64,000 nt of DNA from Desulfobacteraceae bacterium (GTDB lineage Bacteria > Desulfobacterota > Desulfobacteria > Desulfobacterales > Desulfosarcinaceae): assembly GCA_003599575.1 (NCBI GenBank), contig QZKV01000090.1, positions 1 through 64,000 on the forward strand, written 5' to 3'. Below are positions 8,342-17,136 of the stretch, in pieces. The notes under the pieces are model-generated. The model was not told where the DNA came from, made no database searches, and saw only the letters and a list, made by a program, of their open reading frames with translations. The first letter of the stretch is position 1. Every line of letters starts with the position of its first letter. Made by a program: the position numbers and the translations under genes.

Positions 8342-10482
8342 TGCGTCTGGGCTTTGTCCATCTGGGGATCGGCTTCAGCAGGGCTTTCCGGCAAAGCGTC
8401 GATGGTTTCCTCCTCGAATCCCTCTTCCGTGCCCGGGTCGGCATTCGCAGAAGAAGCTTTTTCGACGATGGGGATCATCAGCTTCCGACCGATCGCCAGA
8501 TCGGCCAGATCCACTCCGGGATTGGAATGCATGAGCAGCCACAAAGGAATCTGGAATCTCTCCAGGCACAAGTTCCAGTAATTGTCACCCCTGCGCACCT
8601 GATAAGGATGCAGATCGCCGATGCGATAGACGGCGAAGAAATCCTCCTGCAACCTTTTGTGATACTCATAGCGGGTCTGCGCGAAAGTCTCCGCGCCGAC
8701 TCGGTGCAAGGGAATTTTGATTTTCTGATGCAGGCGCAACAGGCTATCGAAACGCAATCCATTGAGATTGCGGATGTGCTGGGTGCGCACACCGGACCAC
8801 TCCGCATAATGGCCCAGTGTTTCTTCCGGCTCCACCTGAATGATGCCGACCGTGCGTCCCTTGTCTTCGACCAGGCGCTCGAAACCAATATCGGCCGTAA
8901 CGATCTGTTCATTGCGCGCATGCAGTTGCGCTGCCGCCTGTTGAGCTTCCGTTTCGGCCTCGGTTTGCGCGGCAGGCAGGGGAATGATCGAAGCCAGCAG
9001 GGTTTGCGGGAATGGTTCGGCCTCGGCCGGTTCAGAGGCTCGCGCGGGAGCCGGTTCAACGGGGACTCCGGCATTGACCGGCTGAGGGGGTTGTGCTTGG
9101 GCCAGTGTGACCGAGCCGCCTTTTTCTGCCGAGAGAGCCAAAGTGGCCGGGATCTCCTCGCCGGGCCTGGGAATGCGCAAGGTTTGACGGGGATATACCG
9201 TTGCCCGGCGGTCCAGATTGTTGGCCGCGACCAGATCATCCACTTTTACGGCGTGCCTGCGCGCAATCTTGCCGGCCGTATCTCCATGTTGGACGGTATA
9301 GAACCGGCTGGGCTTCTGCATGTTGCGGTAAAGTGCATCCGGGATGGCGGCGGTTTCGATCGATTGGCCTGTTTCAGGGCCGACCGGGAGTCGCAATGCA
9401 TACCCCTTGGGGATATATTTCTGACCACTGAAAACCGGCTGCCGGAGGGCAAGATTCAGCTGCTTGAGTGTCTGCGGATCGACCTTGAAATGCTCCGTCA
9501 GGTCGTGGAAGGAAGCATAACCCTCCAAGACAACGGTCCTGGTCGGAACCGCGCGATCCAATTCCAAGTTGCCGAAAAAGGCCGGGTAGTTGACGGCAAC
9601 CTGCCGGGCCGCCAGAAATTCCGCATAGAAATTGCGCGAGGCAAATTTAAATGAGGGGCTGTTGTAGTGCTGGTAAATACTTGCAAAATCACCATGCAGG
9701 TTCTTGGCGCGCTGCATGCCGGCATCTCCGTGGTTGTATGCGGTGATGGCAATCGGCCAGTCGCCCAATTTGGCATGATTTTCTTTGAGCAGTTGGGCGG
9801 CGGCATGCGTCGATAGAATCGGGTCGCGCCGTTCGTCCAATGCATATCCAACCTCCATGAAACGCATGCCGGTGCTCCGGATGAACTGCCACATTCCGGC
9901 CGCCCCGAACTTGCTGTACGCATTCGGATTAAACGAAGATTCCACATGCGGAAGATAAGCAAGATCTTCGGGTAAACCGTAAGACCGGAAAATAGCCCGA
10001 ATCTCATCGATGTAAGCGCCTGAGCGGATCAGGCCTGCTTGAAAACGGTCCTTCTGGCCGATTTGGCAGCGGATGCGGGCTGCGGCCTGGGTGAACTGCC
10101 CGGCATCCCGAGTCTCTTTGAACAGGGCGGCCACGCGGCGCGCCGTAATGTCGGCCGGATTTGGATCCCGGGCCAGATGATTGAGGGCCGCTGCATATTC
10201 TTCGAGGGCCTGTTTGATCAGTTTGCGGTTGATTTCTCCGGCATTCGGCACATCGTAGGGAATCAGGTCGATGACGGCATAGATGCGTTCCAGATCGGCG
10301 TTATCATGCACGATCCCCTGGCCGGTCGTATATTGGGCATACACTTTGGTCCAGAAGGCCACATTGGGCGCAATGACTTCCGGCAGGGGGAAATGATCGT
10401 CTGCCGCCTGCGGTTGCGACACTGCGGTCAGGATCACGAATGCCAACAGGACTGCTGCTTTCGCCGTTTTTGCCCAATTCAT
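8320..10482 (-). CDS. mltD: Membrane-bound lytic murein transglycosylase (MltD-like) with LysM repeats
   Basis: A 720-residue envelope protein. The ATG at 10482 has AAAGGA before it and gives a clean signal peptide ending near SQPQAADD; no lipobox is visible. Residues about 165-290 form the SLT domain, with the catalytic Glu at about residue 181 in LPHVESSFNPNAYS, followed by FGAAGMWQF. LysM-type peptidoglycan-binding repeats follow: one near residues 395-440 (FYTVQHGDTAGKIARRH), a degenerate one around 580-630, and one at about 645-690 (YQVRRGDNYWNLC). A linker rich in Pro, Ala and Glu separates the first two. It cleaves glycan strands with 1,6-anhydromuramyl formation. Unlike E. coli MltD it lacks an obvious lipid anchor. 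Confidence 0.9.
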   Translation of the reverse strand: MNWAKTAKAAVLLAFVILTAVSQPQAADDHFPLPEVIAPNVAFWTKVYAQYTTGQGIVHDNADLERIYAVIDLIPYDVPNAGEINRKLIKQALEEYAAALNHLARDPNPADITARRVAALFKETRDAGQFTQAAARIRCQIGQKDRFQAGLIRSGAYIDEIRAIFRSYGLPEDLAYLPHVESSFNPNAYSKFGAAGMWQFIRSTGMRFMEVGYALDERRDPILSTHAAAQLLKENHAKLGDWPIAITAYNHGDAGMQRAKNLHGDFASIYQHYNSPSFKFASRNFYAEFLAARQVAVNYPAFFGNLELDRAVPTRTVVLEGYASFHDLTEHFKVDPQTLKQLNLALRQPVFSGQKYIPKGYALRLPVGPETGQSIETAAIPDALYRNMQKPSRFYTVQHGDTAGKIARRHAVKVDDLVAANNLDRRATVYPRQTLRIPRPGEEIPATLALSAEKGGSVTLAQAQPPQPVNAGVPVEPAPARASEPAEAEPFPQTLLASIIPLPAAQTEAETEAQQAAAQLHARNEQIVTADIGFERLVEDKGRTVGIIQVEPEETLGHYAEWSGVRTQHIRNLNGLRFDSLLRLHQKIKIPLHRVGAETFAQTRYEYHKRLQEDFFAVYRIGDLHPYQVRRGDNYWNLCLERFQIPLWLLMHSNPGVDLADLAIGRKLMIPIVEKASSANADPGTEEGFEEETIDALPESPAEADPQMDKAQTHQTESGV

Positions 10483-10915
10483 CAAACGTTCCTTTGGAGA
10501 CGGGTTCAGAGAGGGAAACAACCACCCACGCTCAAGCAAATTATGTACCAGAACTTGTGTATGGCGGATGCCGAATAAGCCACGCCGCTCAAGGGTTTTA
10601 TTTGGTTCGACCCCATGGTATTGCGAGCCGGAGGTGCCAAACTTTTGTAAACAGAACGGAACAAAAATGTCTCTTTTGGCGAATCGGACTCAAAAATCAG
10701 GCCACCAGTTCTTTTCCTGCCGGCATGATTTACCGCATATCATTGGATGGGTGCGATCCCCAGGCCTGGACGAAGCTTGGTTGAACCCCTGGAGACAGAC
10801 AAACCCGCTTGCAATTCAAGGTTTTCGGTTCTAAATTATTGCCAGCACAGCCTGCCGCGCCGGGTCGGGGAGCGCCTGGCGGCGGGATTGCGGATATCAT
10901 CTACAGGATCTTACC
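10483..10915. other. Gene-free stretch between divergent mltD and yceD
   Basis: About 430 bases without a credible reading frame on either strand; the short open frames show no protein-like composition. A possible promoter for yceD is annotated separately at 10808-10836. No tRNA, riboswitch or clear terminator was recognised. Confidence 0.5.
10808..10836 (+). promoter_or_regulatory. Candidate sigma-70-type promoter for yceD
   Basis: TTGCAA and TAAATT are separated by 17 bases, about 80 bases upstream of the yceD start. The two hexamers each match four or so of six consensus positions, so this is only a moderate match. Confidence 0.35.
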
Positions 10916-11491
10916 ATGAGCATGATCATCGAAATTCAGCATATCCCCGTTGAGGGGAAGAGACTGGAGTACAGTAGAAAGGCCGAATCTTTCCCGGTGC
11001 TCAAAACGCTGTCGGAAAAGGGCGAGTGCCGATTCATTGAACCTCTCGCCATAGAATTGACGGTCGTGCCCGAACGCAATTTGATTCGGGTCGACGGAGT
11101 CATCGCCACCACCATCGAACAAGCCTGCAGCCGATGCCTGGCCGATTTTAAAAGTGAACTGCAGCGGCGCTTCACCTTGCGTTTTGCCCGCGAAATCACC
11201 GCTGAGTTCCCCGCAGAGGGGCAAGCCGAAAAAGAAATTGAACTGAACGCGGACCATGTCGGTTTGAGTTTCTTCAGCGGGGAAGCGATCGATTTTACCG
11301 ACTCCGTGCAGGAACAAGTGGTTCTTACTTTACCTTACAAGCCCCTGTGCAGCGAGGCATGCAAAGGATTGTGCCCGCGTTGCGGTACCGATCTGAATGC
11401 GGGTCGCTGCAGCTGTGCGCAAGATCGAAGCCAGAATCCCTTTGCGGTGCTGAAAAATCTTTCCTGGCCGTCGCAAGGGCAGGAGAGATGA
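10916..11491 (+). CDS. yceD: YceD/DUF177 family protein
   Basis: A 191-residue protein with the DUF177 pattern: an N-terminal beta region, CSRCLADFKSEL in the middle, and a C-terminal LPYKPLCSEACKGLCPRCG that carries a four-Cys motif. In E. coli the homologue affects 23S rRNA accumulation and is coupled to ribosomal protein L32 expression. The Cys pattern in the C-terminal half suggests metal binding in this version. Normally rpmF and fatty-acid genes follow; here a lipoprotein gene follows with an ATGA overlap instead. Confidence 0.88.
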   Translation: MSMIIEIQHIPVEGKRLEYSRKAESFPVLKTLSEKGECRFIEPLAIELTVVPERNLIRVDGVIATTIEQACSRCLADFKSELQRRFTLRFAREITAEFPAEGQAEKEIELNADHVGLSFFSGEAIDFTDSVQEQVVLTLPYKPLCSEACKGLCPRCGTDLNAGRCSCAQDRSQNPFAVLKNLSWPSQGQER

Positions 11492-12168
11492 ACATGAAGA
11501 CCCCACGGCTCTTTTGGATTCTGGTGATCGCGCTGCTCGCAGGCTGCCGGTCGGAATCTATGGGGATCAACGTTGACTTTGGTCGTCCTTCAGGTCTGGC
11601 AGAGGGCGACCGGGTGCTGTTCGAAAAAAATGAAGCCGGCCATGTTCGGGCGATCCAACCCGAATCGGATGGCCGCTCCGTGATCGGGCTAAGTGTGGAC
11701 AGGAGCTTTTCCCATGCGTTGACCCAGGACTCCAGCTTTTACGTCATTAAAGATCCGGTCCGTACGGGAAGTAAAGCCGTGGACATCCGTCTTAACCGCA
11801 CGGGTGGCCCATCACTGTCCGAAGGCGCAACCGTCGACGGCGTTTCACCTGAAGAGGAGAAGGGCTCCGCATGGGGAAGGGAAGTGGAAAAAGGTTTTCA
11901 GTTTTTGGAGCGCCGGCTTCAAAAATACGGGCACGACCTGAGGGAGTTGCCCGAAAGCGCGGAGTACCGCCGTTTGAAAAAAACATTGCGCGAGTGGGCC
12001 GCTGAAATGGAACGGGCGGGTGAAAAAACCCGTGTAAAAATTGAAAAGCACTGGCTGCCCAGAATCCGCCAAGAGCTGGAAGCAATTGAAGAATGGATTC
12101 GCGAACCCAGGCGTAAAGAAGACAGGCACTCCCCGGAAAGAGAAGGCGGTACGGTCCTCAATGTTTGA
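11488..12168 (+). CDS. Lipoprotein with MlaD/MCE-like N-terminal region
   Basis: This 226-residue protein starts at the ATG overlapping the yceD stop (AGGAG just upstream). It has a signal peptide ending in the lipobox LLAGC, so it is probably lipid anchored. Residues about 28-100 resemble an MCE/MlaD beta-barrel unit (a hydrophobic run, then PSGLAEGDRVLF), the fold used in phospholipid transport. The rest is charged and helical, with many Glu, Arg and Lys residues, and may be coiled coil. The MCE assignment is by pattern and not strong. No other Mla genes are nearby, so a role in lipid transport is only a hypothesis. Confidence 0.7.
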   Translation: MNMKTPRLFWILVIALLAGCRSESMGINVDFGRPSGLAEGDRVLFEKNEAGHVRAIQPESDGRSVIGLSVDRSFSHALTQDSSFYVIKDPVRTGSKAVDIRLNRTGGPSLSEGATVDGVSPEEEKGSAWGREVEKGFQFLERRLQKYGHDLRELPESAEYRRLKKTLREWAAEMERAGEKTRVKIEKHWLPRIRQELEAIEEWIREPRRKEDRHSPEREGGTVLNV

Positions 12169-12275
12169 GCTGTTGGAAATGTTTCGCCCTACGCGCGGGC
12201 CCGTTTGCCCGTGGCAAGTTTACTATCGCCACTGTCTGAGGGGCGGACCGCAGTGACGGGGAAAGCGAACCGGTC

Positions 12276-12455
12276 ATGTCGATCAAATTGTTGGCTCATG
12301 ATCTTTACCGCTCACAAAAGGAGGTCGAGCAGTTGGAACGCCACCTGGCGGACCTTCCCTCCGACCAACGCGCCCGCATGGAAGCAAAACTCCGCCGCGC
12401 CAGAGCGGAGAGGGATTACCTGCGCCGTGCCCTGGACGGCCGCATCGGGCGATGA
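12276..12455 (+). CDS. Small helical protein, 59 residues
   Basis: An ATG at 12276 opens a short frame starting MSIKLLAHDLYRSQKEVEQL and ending in a TGA at 12453. It is strongly helical and charged, with the heptad-like spacing of a coiled coil, and shows codon usage like its neighbours. The other frames over this stretch read as low-quality shadows. The ribosome binding site is weak. It could be a small partner protein or a coiled-coil adaptor; no function is known to me. Confidence 0.6.
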   Translation: MSIKLLAHDLYRSQKEVEQLERHLADLPSDQRARMEAKLRRARAERDYLRRALDGRIGR

Positions 12456-12481
12456 TGATTCGCATTGATTTTTGGAGGTCT

Positions 12482-12847
12482 TTATTTCTTGAAAAAGATG
12501 TAAAACGCCAGGCCGATCAGGACCAACGCAAAAATCCGTTTGAAACCGGCGGTTGATACATGCTCGACCATCCGGGCGCCGACCTGGGCGCCGATCACGC
12601 CGCCGATTCCCAGCAGAATGCCGGCCCGGTAATCCACGTTGGCCAATTTGTTATGCGCGACGAGGGCCGAGATGGAGATGATCAGGATGGCCATAAATGA
12701 GGTACCCACTGCTTTCTGGGCCGGATAACCCATGAATAAAAGCAGCGGGATCATCAGAAAACCGCCTCCCAAACCGGTAAAAGAGGCGCCAACCCCCACC
12801 AGGATGCCGAACACCACCATCAAGATCAAATTAAGATGTGCGCTCAT
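12482..12847 (-). CDS. Half-size TSUP (TauE/SafE, DUF81) membrane permease
   Basis: A 121-residue integral membrane protein starting at an ATG with AGGA upstream. It contains one TauE/SafE repeat: GVGASFTGLGGGFLMIPLLL, GTSFMAILIISISA, and GGVIGAQVGAR. Full-length members are about 250 residues with two such repeats, so this would have to dimerise to make a transporter. The family includes sulfite, sulfoacetate and other organosulfonate or C2/C3 anion exporters; the substrate here is unknown. It lies beside a lipoprotein gene on the same strand. No frameshift is evident at either end, so it appears a genuine short form. Confidence 0.82.
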   Translation of the reverse strand: MSAHLNLILMVVFGILVGVGASFTGLGGGFLMIPLLLFMGYPAQKAVGTSFMAILIISISALVAHNKLANVDYRAGILLGIGGVIGAQVGARMVEHVSTAGFKRIFALVLIGLAFYIFFKK

Positions 12848-12918
12848 ACGTTTGCTTCCTTTGGATGGATTGTAAGCCTGTCTTTTCGCAAGGCTTTCGT
12901 TCGTGCGCGGGCGCGAGC

Positions 12919-13581
12919 TCATGCCGGCTCGGTTTCAAATTCCTCCAAAAACGCATTGGCTTCCCGGACCGATTGATGAATGTCGGTGATCAAGCGCTGG
13001 ACATCCGCCTCGATATCGCTCACCTCGCTCTTCAAGGAACCAATGGCCTGGGCATTCAGGTTGTGTTTCACATAAAGGACGTAGTCCTGGAGATTGTTCA
13101 GCACCGGAGTCATGCGCGTTCGGGCGGCCAGCATGGCCTTTTCCAATCGGGCATAGCGCACCTGGGTGGCTTGGAGTTGTCGATTGCTTTTGGACCTGAA
13201 CTCGGAATTGCCGATCTGGTCGATCTCCCTTTTCCACTCTTTAAAAAGATCCTCCGCGATGCGCTGCACATTTCCGATGCGCATTTCCACCTGGTCGGCG
13301 CGCTGCACGCAATTTTGGTAATCAACCGAAAGCCGGTTGTACATTTTCTCCAGATCGCCGCCCTCATAGCCGTACATTTCCTTCAATCGGGTCAGCGCAT
13401 CCTTGAACTCTTCGGAAGCCTTTTGCTGGTCGTCGCGGGCTTTTTCGATCTGGCCGCGCAACAGGTGCCGCTTTTCCTTTCCAAGCGTTTCCCATACCTT
13501 GTAGTAGGTCCTTTGACAACCTGCCGACAGAAACAGAATCGCAATGAGCGCAATCCATCCAAATGGCTTTTTTACATGCAT
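12919..13581 (-). CDS. DUF2959 family lipoprotein
   Basis: A 220-residue protein with a signal peptide and lipobox (LFLSAGC), then a long alpha-helical region rich in Glu, Lys and Gln without Pro, typical of DUF2959 proteins. Motifs such as YYKVWETLGKEKR and the central NRLSVDYQNC block fit that family. It is likely an envelope helical lipoprotein with coiled coils. No enzymatic residues are apparent and its role is unknown. The half-size TSUP gene lies just downstream. Confidence 0.82.
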   Translation of the reverse strand: MHVKKPFGWIALIAILFLSAGCQRTYYKVWETLGKEKRHLLRGQIEKARDDQQKASEEFKDALTRLKEMYGYEGGDLEKMYNRLSVDYQNCVQRADQVEMRIGNVQRIAEDLFKEWKREIDQIGNSEFRSKSNRQLQATQVRYARLEKAMLAARTRMTPVLNNLQDYVLYVKHNLNAQAIGSLKSEVSDIEADVQRLITDIHQSVREANAFLEEFETEPA

Positions 13582-13780
13582 GTCCTCTCTCCCGTATGGG
13601 TGGTCCAGAGAATATATTCAATGAAGGCTAAAATACAACTCCGGTTTCCTCTATGCAGATGGCATTCGGGGCATCCATGATTTCCGTAATTTCTTATTGG
13701 CGCGCAACCTATCCATGTTTATGTTTATCGCAGTCCTTTGATCCTTGAGAAGGTCATCATGTTTTGCAGGAGCCCATGTC

Positions 13781-16135
13781 ATGACATCATCCCCGCAGAA
13801 AGTGCATGAATTCCATTCAGCAACAAGTCTTAAACCGCTGCTCGGTTTTTGGCGTAAGCGCGTGGCGCCGGCATGTAACTATATGGCGGAAATGCTCAAA
13901 ACCTTTGAAGCGCAAATGGCGCAAATTCCGGCGCTCAGCGGTGATATTGAAGACAGTCGCGTGTTGGAGCAACACAGTCAACTGGTGAATCCGCTGATGG
14001 CGGTTGTGTTCCCATCTTCCACCTGGGAGTCGGAAATCGCCGGCGCCGTTACCCCGCTCGAAAACCGTCCATTTTTCTATACCCCGAATTTCAAACGGAT
14101 TCTTATGAATGAAGAGGGTCTCCTGAGGGGTACTTTCAAACAACCCGAGCAGGATGTCGATCGATTCCGCCGGTTGCGCGCCTTCTGGTTCATTCTGGAC
14201 AAGATTTACGGCATTGGCCAAGGCCGCAGCACACCCGTCATCAAGACGGTTAGCGACCCATCGACGGGAGTGGATCGCTTTTACCGCATTCTGCCAGACT
14301 GGCAGTTTCTGGAAGTTGAAACTCAAGGGGAGCCCCAGCCCTTGAGCCCGGAGGATCGCCTCCGAATTCTGGACAACATCGACAATCCGGATATGCTCGC
14401 CCGGCTCATAGCCCCCCAGCAATTCACATTCAGAGGGTTTATCGTGATTCGGGCCGTCGATGTCACGGAATCGGAAGTGTTTCTGGATCTCGAGAAGGAT
14501 TTGATCGACCAGGCATCGATTTTTTGCTCCGCCGGAATGAAACGCCTGCAGGGGCGTTTGCAGACGCTGCTGGGCCGGCCGGAGCTTCGCGCGGGCATGG
14601 GGGCGCTGCAGGGGGACCAGGTCTGGGTCATCAGCGATGAGGAACATTCCGAAGTCAATTGCATTTTCAAGAATTCGAAGCACATCCCCTTGTCGGAACT
14701 GAAGGGCTCCATTTGGCTGAGGGCGGTGGCCAAAGGCCAGATGATCGTCATCCCTGATCTGAGTCAGGAAAATGAGCTGTGCCGCTCGGAAAGGGAGGTT
14801 TTGAATGCCGGGATGCGCTCCTTCTTGATTGCGCCATTGTTTTATCAGGGAAATATCATCGGCACGTTTTACATCATGTCTCCCAAACCCAACGATTTTA
14901 CGGCCATGGACACGATGCTGATCCAGCCCATTGTGCCCCTTTTTTCAGTCGCTCTCAAGCGGGGAATGGATGACATCCACAACGAAGTGCAGGCGATCAT
15001 CAAGGAAAAGTGCACTGCCCTGCATTCATCCGTGGAATGGCGATTCACCCGTGCGGCCTTCAGCCATTTGGAACGGCTGCATCAGGGAAAGCCCTCCGAA
15101 CTGGAGCCGATTGTGTTTAAAAATGTCATCCCCTTGTTCGGACAGGCGGATATCCGCGGTTCCTCCGAAGCGCGCAGCAAAAGCATACAGGCCGACTTGA
15201 CCGAGCAACTGAAATTGGCCGAGGATGTGATGCGTTGGGTGGGACAAGTTAAATCATGGCCCTTGATCCAACAATACCAGCACCGCATTCAGAACCGGAT
15301 CGACGGATTGGCCAAAGGAATGCAGAGCGGCGCAGAAGCGGAAATCGGCAATTTTTTGCGCCAGGAGGTTGAACCGACCTTTGAAGAGCTGATGCGCCTT
15401 GGACCGCGGGTGGTTCAGGCCATTGAAAAATACCATCGCGCCACCGACCCTGTCAGGGGTATCGTCTACAAGCAGCGCAAAGCCTACGAAAGCAGCGTGG
15501 CATTGCTCAACGATCGCTTGTCCGCGTATCTGGACCATGAGGAGGCGGAAGCACAGAGGGAATTTCCACATTATTTCGAGAAGCACAAAACCGATGGCGT
15601 GGACTATGTCATCTACTTGGGCGCATCCATGCGCGAAGATGGTCACTTCAATTCTTTCCATCTCCAGAATCTGGTGCTGTGGCAATTGCTGCTGGCCTGC
15701 GGGATGGCGTGGCATACGGAGAACGTCAAAGCGCAAATGTCCGTTCCCCTGGAAACCTGCCATCTGATCTTGTACAACATCGCTCCCATCTCCATACGGT
15801 TCCGCTACGATGAAAAGCGCTTTGATGTGGACGGCGCTTATGATGTGCGCCAGGAAATCATTAAATCCCGCCTGGATAAAGCAATGGTTAAAGGCGGCAA
15901 GGAACGGTTGACGCAGCCCGGTCGGATTTCCATCGTCTATTCCCAGTCCCAGGAAGCCGAAGTCATGCATCGGCATATCAAATACTTGCAGGCCAAAAAC
16001 TATTTGCTGCGCGACATTGAATCGGTCGAGCTCGAAGATCTGCCCAGCGTGCGCGGGTTGAAAGCCCTGCGGATCGGTGTCAATCTGGAAGCGCAAGCCC
16101 TGGCGCAGCGGGTGGAGAGGGTCGCGTTGGGCTGA
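13781..16135 (+). CDS. Large GAF-domain protein of unknown role
   Basis: A 784-residue cytoplasmic protein. The ATG has AGGAG 8 bases upstream; an upstream in-frame TTG is less likely. A GAF-like domain spans roughly residues 240-400, with strands around QVWVISDEEH, a KGSIWLRAVAKGQMIVIPDL stretch, and SFLIAPLFYQGNIIG near its end. The N-terminal 230 residues and the C-terminal 370 residues are conserved-looking, mostly helical, and match no domain I can name. No histidine kinase, GGDEF or HTH signature is present, so the output is unknown. It is a stand-alone gene with no clear partner. Confidence 0.75.
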   Translation: MTSSPQKVHEFHSATSLKPLLGFWRKRVAPACNYMAEMLKTFEAQMAQIPALSGDIEDSRVLEQHSQLVNPLMAVVFPSSTWESEIAGAVTPLENRPFFYTPNFKRILMNEEGLLRGTFKQPEQDVDRFRRLRAFWFILDKIYGIGQGRSTPVIKTVSDPSTGVDRFYRILPDWQFLEVETQGEPQPLSPEDRLRILDNIDNPDMLARLIAPQQFTFRGFIVIRAVDVTESEVFLDLEKDLIDQASIFCSAGMKRLQGRLQTLLGRPELRAGMGALQGDQVWVISDEEHSEVNCIFKNSKHIPLSELKGSIWLRAVAKGQMIVIPDLSQENELCRSEREVLNAGMRSFLIAPLFYQGNIIGTFYIMSPKPNDFTAMDTMLIQPIVPLFSVALKRGMDDIHNEVQAIIKEKCTALHSSVEWRFTRAAFSHLERLHQGKPSELEPIVFKNVIPLFGQADIRGSSEARSKSIQADLTEQLKLAEDVMRWVGQVKSWPLIQQYQHRIQNRIDGLAKGMQSGAEAEIGNFLRQEVEPTFEELMRLGPRVVQAIEKYHRATDPVRGIVYKQRKAYESSVALLNDRLSAYLDHEEAEAQREFPHYFEKHKTDGVDYVIYLGASMREDGHFNSFHLQNLVLWQLLLACGMAWHTENVKAQMSVPLETCHLILYNIAPISIRFRYDEKRFDVDGAYDVRQEIIKSRLDKAMVKGGKERLTQPGRISIVYSQSQEAEVMHRHIKYLQAKNYLLRDIESVELEDLPSVRGLKALRIGVNLEAQALAQRVERVALG

Positions 16136-16180
16136 AGCGTCGGCGGGCAGATCACCTCTCGGCAATTCGAGAAATTGCTG

Positions 16181-16343
16181 TTGACAAATTCTTGTATTCG
16201 ATCCTAAAGGAACTGCAATCCCAGGCTGGAGCCTGAAAACTTCCCTAAGCCATTTGCGTCTAAAACAAAAGCCACGAAGGTTTGCACCACAGCCGGCAAA
16301 CGTTCGCGGCTTTTTTTAGGGCCAATGGAAGTTTTAAGGCCCA
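16181..16343 (+). promoter_or_regulatory. Structured leader with internal terminator upstream of DUF4198 gene (attenuator candidate)
   Basis: A TTGACA box lies at 16181-16186 (the matching -10 is weak). Downstream is a small structure: GGAA at 16209-16212 can pair with TTCC at 16241-16244 around a perfect five-base hairpin (16222-16235). Next come 15-base arms (16271-16285 and 16296-16310, 13 of 15 paired) followed by seven Ts. A second small hairpin (GGGCC/GGCCC, 16318-16342) sits just before the GGAGGAG ribosome site. A terminator placed inside a leader suggests attenuation. I do not recognise a known riboswitch class. Confidence 0.5.
16271..16317 (+). terminator. Rho-independent terminator
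   Basis: Arms at 16271-16285 and 16296-16310 with a 10-base loop are followed by seven Ts. It could end the GAF-gene transcript, or act as an attenuator of the DUF4198 gene whose promoter-like TTGACA lies upstream of it. Confidence 0.7.
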
Positions 16344-16359
16344 AATGGGAGGAGGAGAA

Positions 16360-17136
16360 ATGGGAAATATAGTCAAAGCGGCCCTCTGGGCGGTGGGCTG
16401 GATGATAATGGCAACCGCGCAGGCCTTTGCTCATTTCGGCATGCTGATTGCTTCGGACAATATGGTCATGCCAGATGAGCCGCCAACAATTCATTTAAGC
16501 CTGTCTTTTTCGCATCCCATGGAAATGGTCGGTATGGAAATGGCACGGCCCAACGTTTTTCAAGTGGCCGCCATCGGGCGGCATGAAGACTTGAAAAACA
16601 GCTTGGCGCCTGTCAAAAAAATGGGGCATACGGCGTGGCAGACCCGCTTTGCCGTCCAACGCCCGGGCGTCTATCACTTCCATTTCGAGCCGCAACCCTA
16701 TTGGGAACCGGCTGAGGACTGCTTTATCATTCACTTCACCAAAACAGTAATAGCCGCCTTCGGGAGCGAAGAGGGCTGGGACGCGGAACTGGGCTTGAAG
16801 ACCGAAATCGTGCCGTTGAGCCGGCCATTCGGGGTGTACGCCGGCAACCTGTTTCAGGGCATCGTGAAACTGGACGGAAAGGCCGTCCCCAATGCCCGGG
16901 TGGAGATCGAACATTACAATGCCGCCAGAATTGAAGCGCCCACTGCATACATGGTCACGCAGGTCACGAAAGCAGACGGAAATGGCGTTTTCAGTTATGC
17001 CGTACCTGAAAGCGGGTGGTGGGGGTTTGCGGCCTTGAACACCGCCGCTTACAAGCTAAAGAAGGACGGCCGGGACAAAGATGTTGAACTGGGTGCTGTG
17101 TTGTGGGTGCATTTTGAAAAATGGCCGAAGAAATAG
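16360..17136 (+). CDS. DUF4198 family periplasmic protein (metal-uptake-associated)
   Basis: A 258-residue secreted protein with a signal peptide ending around AQAFAH, so the mature N-terminus would begin with a His. That is typical of DUF4198 proteins, some of which are periplasmic components of nickel or cobalt uptake systems. HFGMLIASDN, LSFSHPMEM and YHFHFEPQPYW carry further His residues that could be ligands. The C-terminal third resembles an Ig-like or carboxypeptidase-regulatory-like beta domain (KLDGKAVPNARVEI). GGAGGAG precedes the ATG. The metal role is an inference from the family; no transporter subunit gene is next to it, only a porin gene downstream. Confidence 0.8.
   Translation: MGNIVKAALWAVGWMIMATAQAFAHFGMLIASDNMVMPDEPPTIHLSLSFSHPMEMVGMEMARPNVFQVAAIGRHEDLKNSLAPVKKMGHTAWQTRFAVQRPGVYHFHFEPQPYWEPAEDCFIIHFTKTVIAAFGSEEGWDAELGLKTEIVPLSRPFGVYAGNLFQGIVKLDGKAVPNARVEIEHYNAARIEAPTAYMVTQVTKADGNGVFSYAVPESGWWGFAALNTAAYKLKKDGRDKDVELGAVLWVHFEKWPKK

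Noticed and set aside
8299-9654. A 451-codon plus-strand open frame over the transglycosylase gene
   Set aside because: The minus-strand gene has a clear catalytic motif, LysM repeats and signal peptide; the plus-strand frame has no recognisable sequence.
12205-12468. 87-codon plus-strand frame covering the 59-residue gene
   Set aside because: Its translation is Trp/Ser/Thr-rich nonsense, while the overlapping frame at 12276 gives a regular helical protein.
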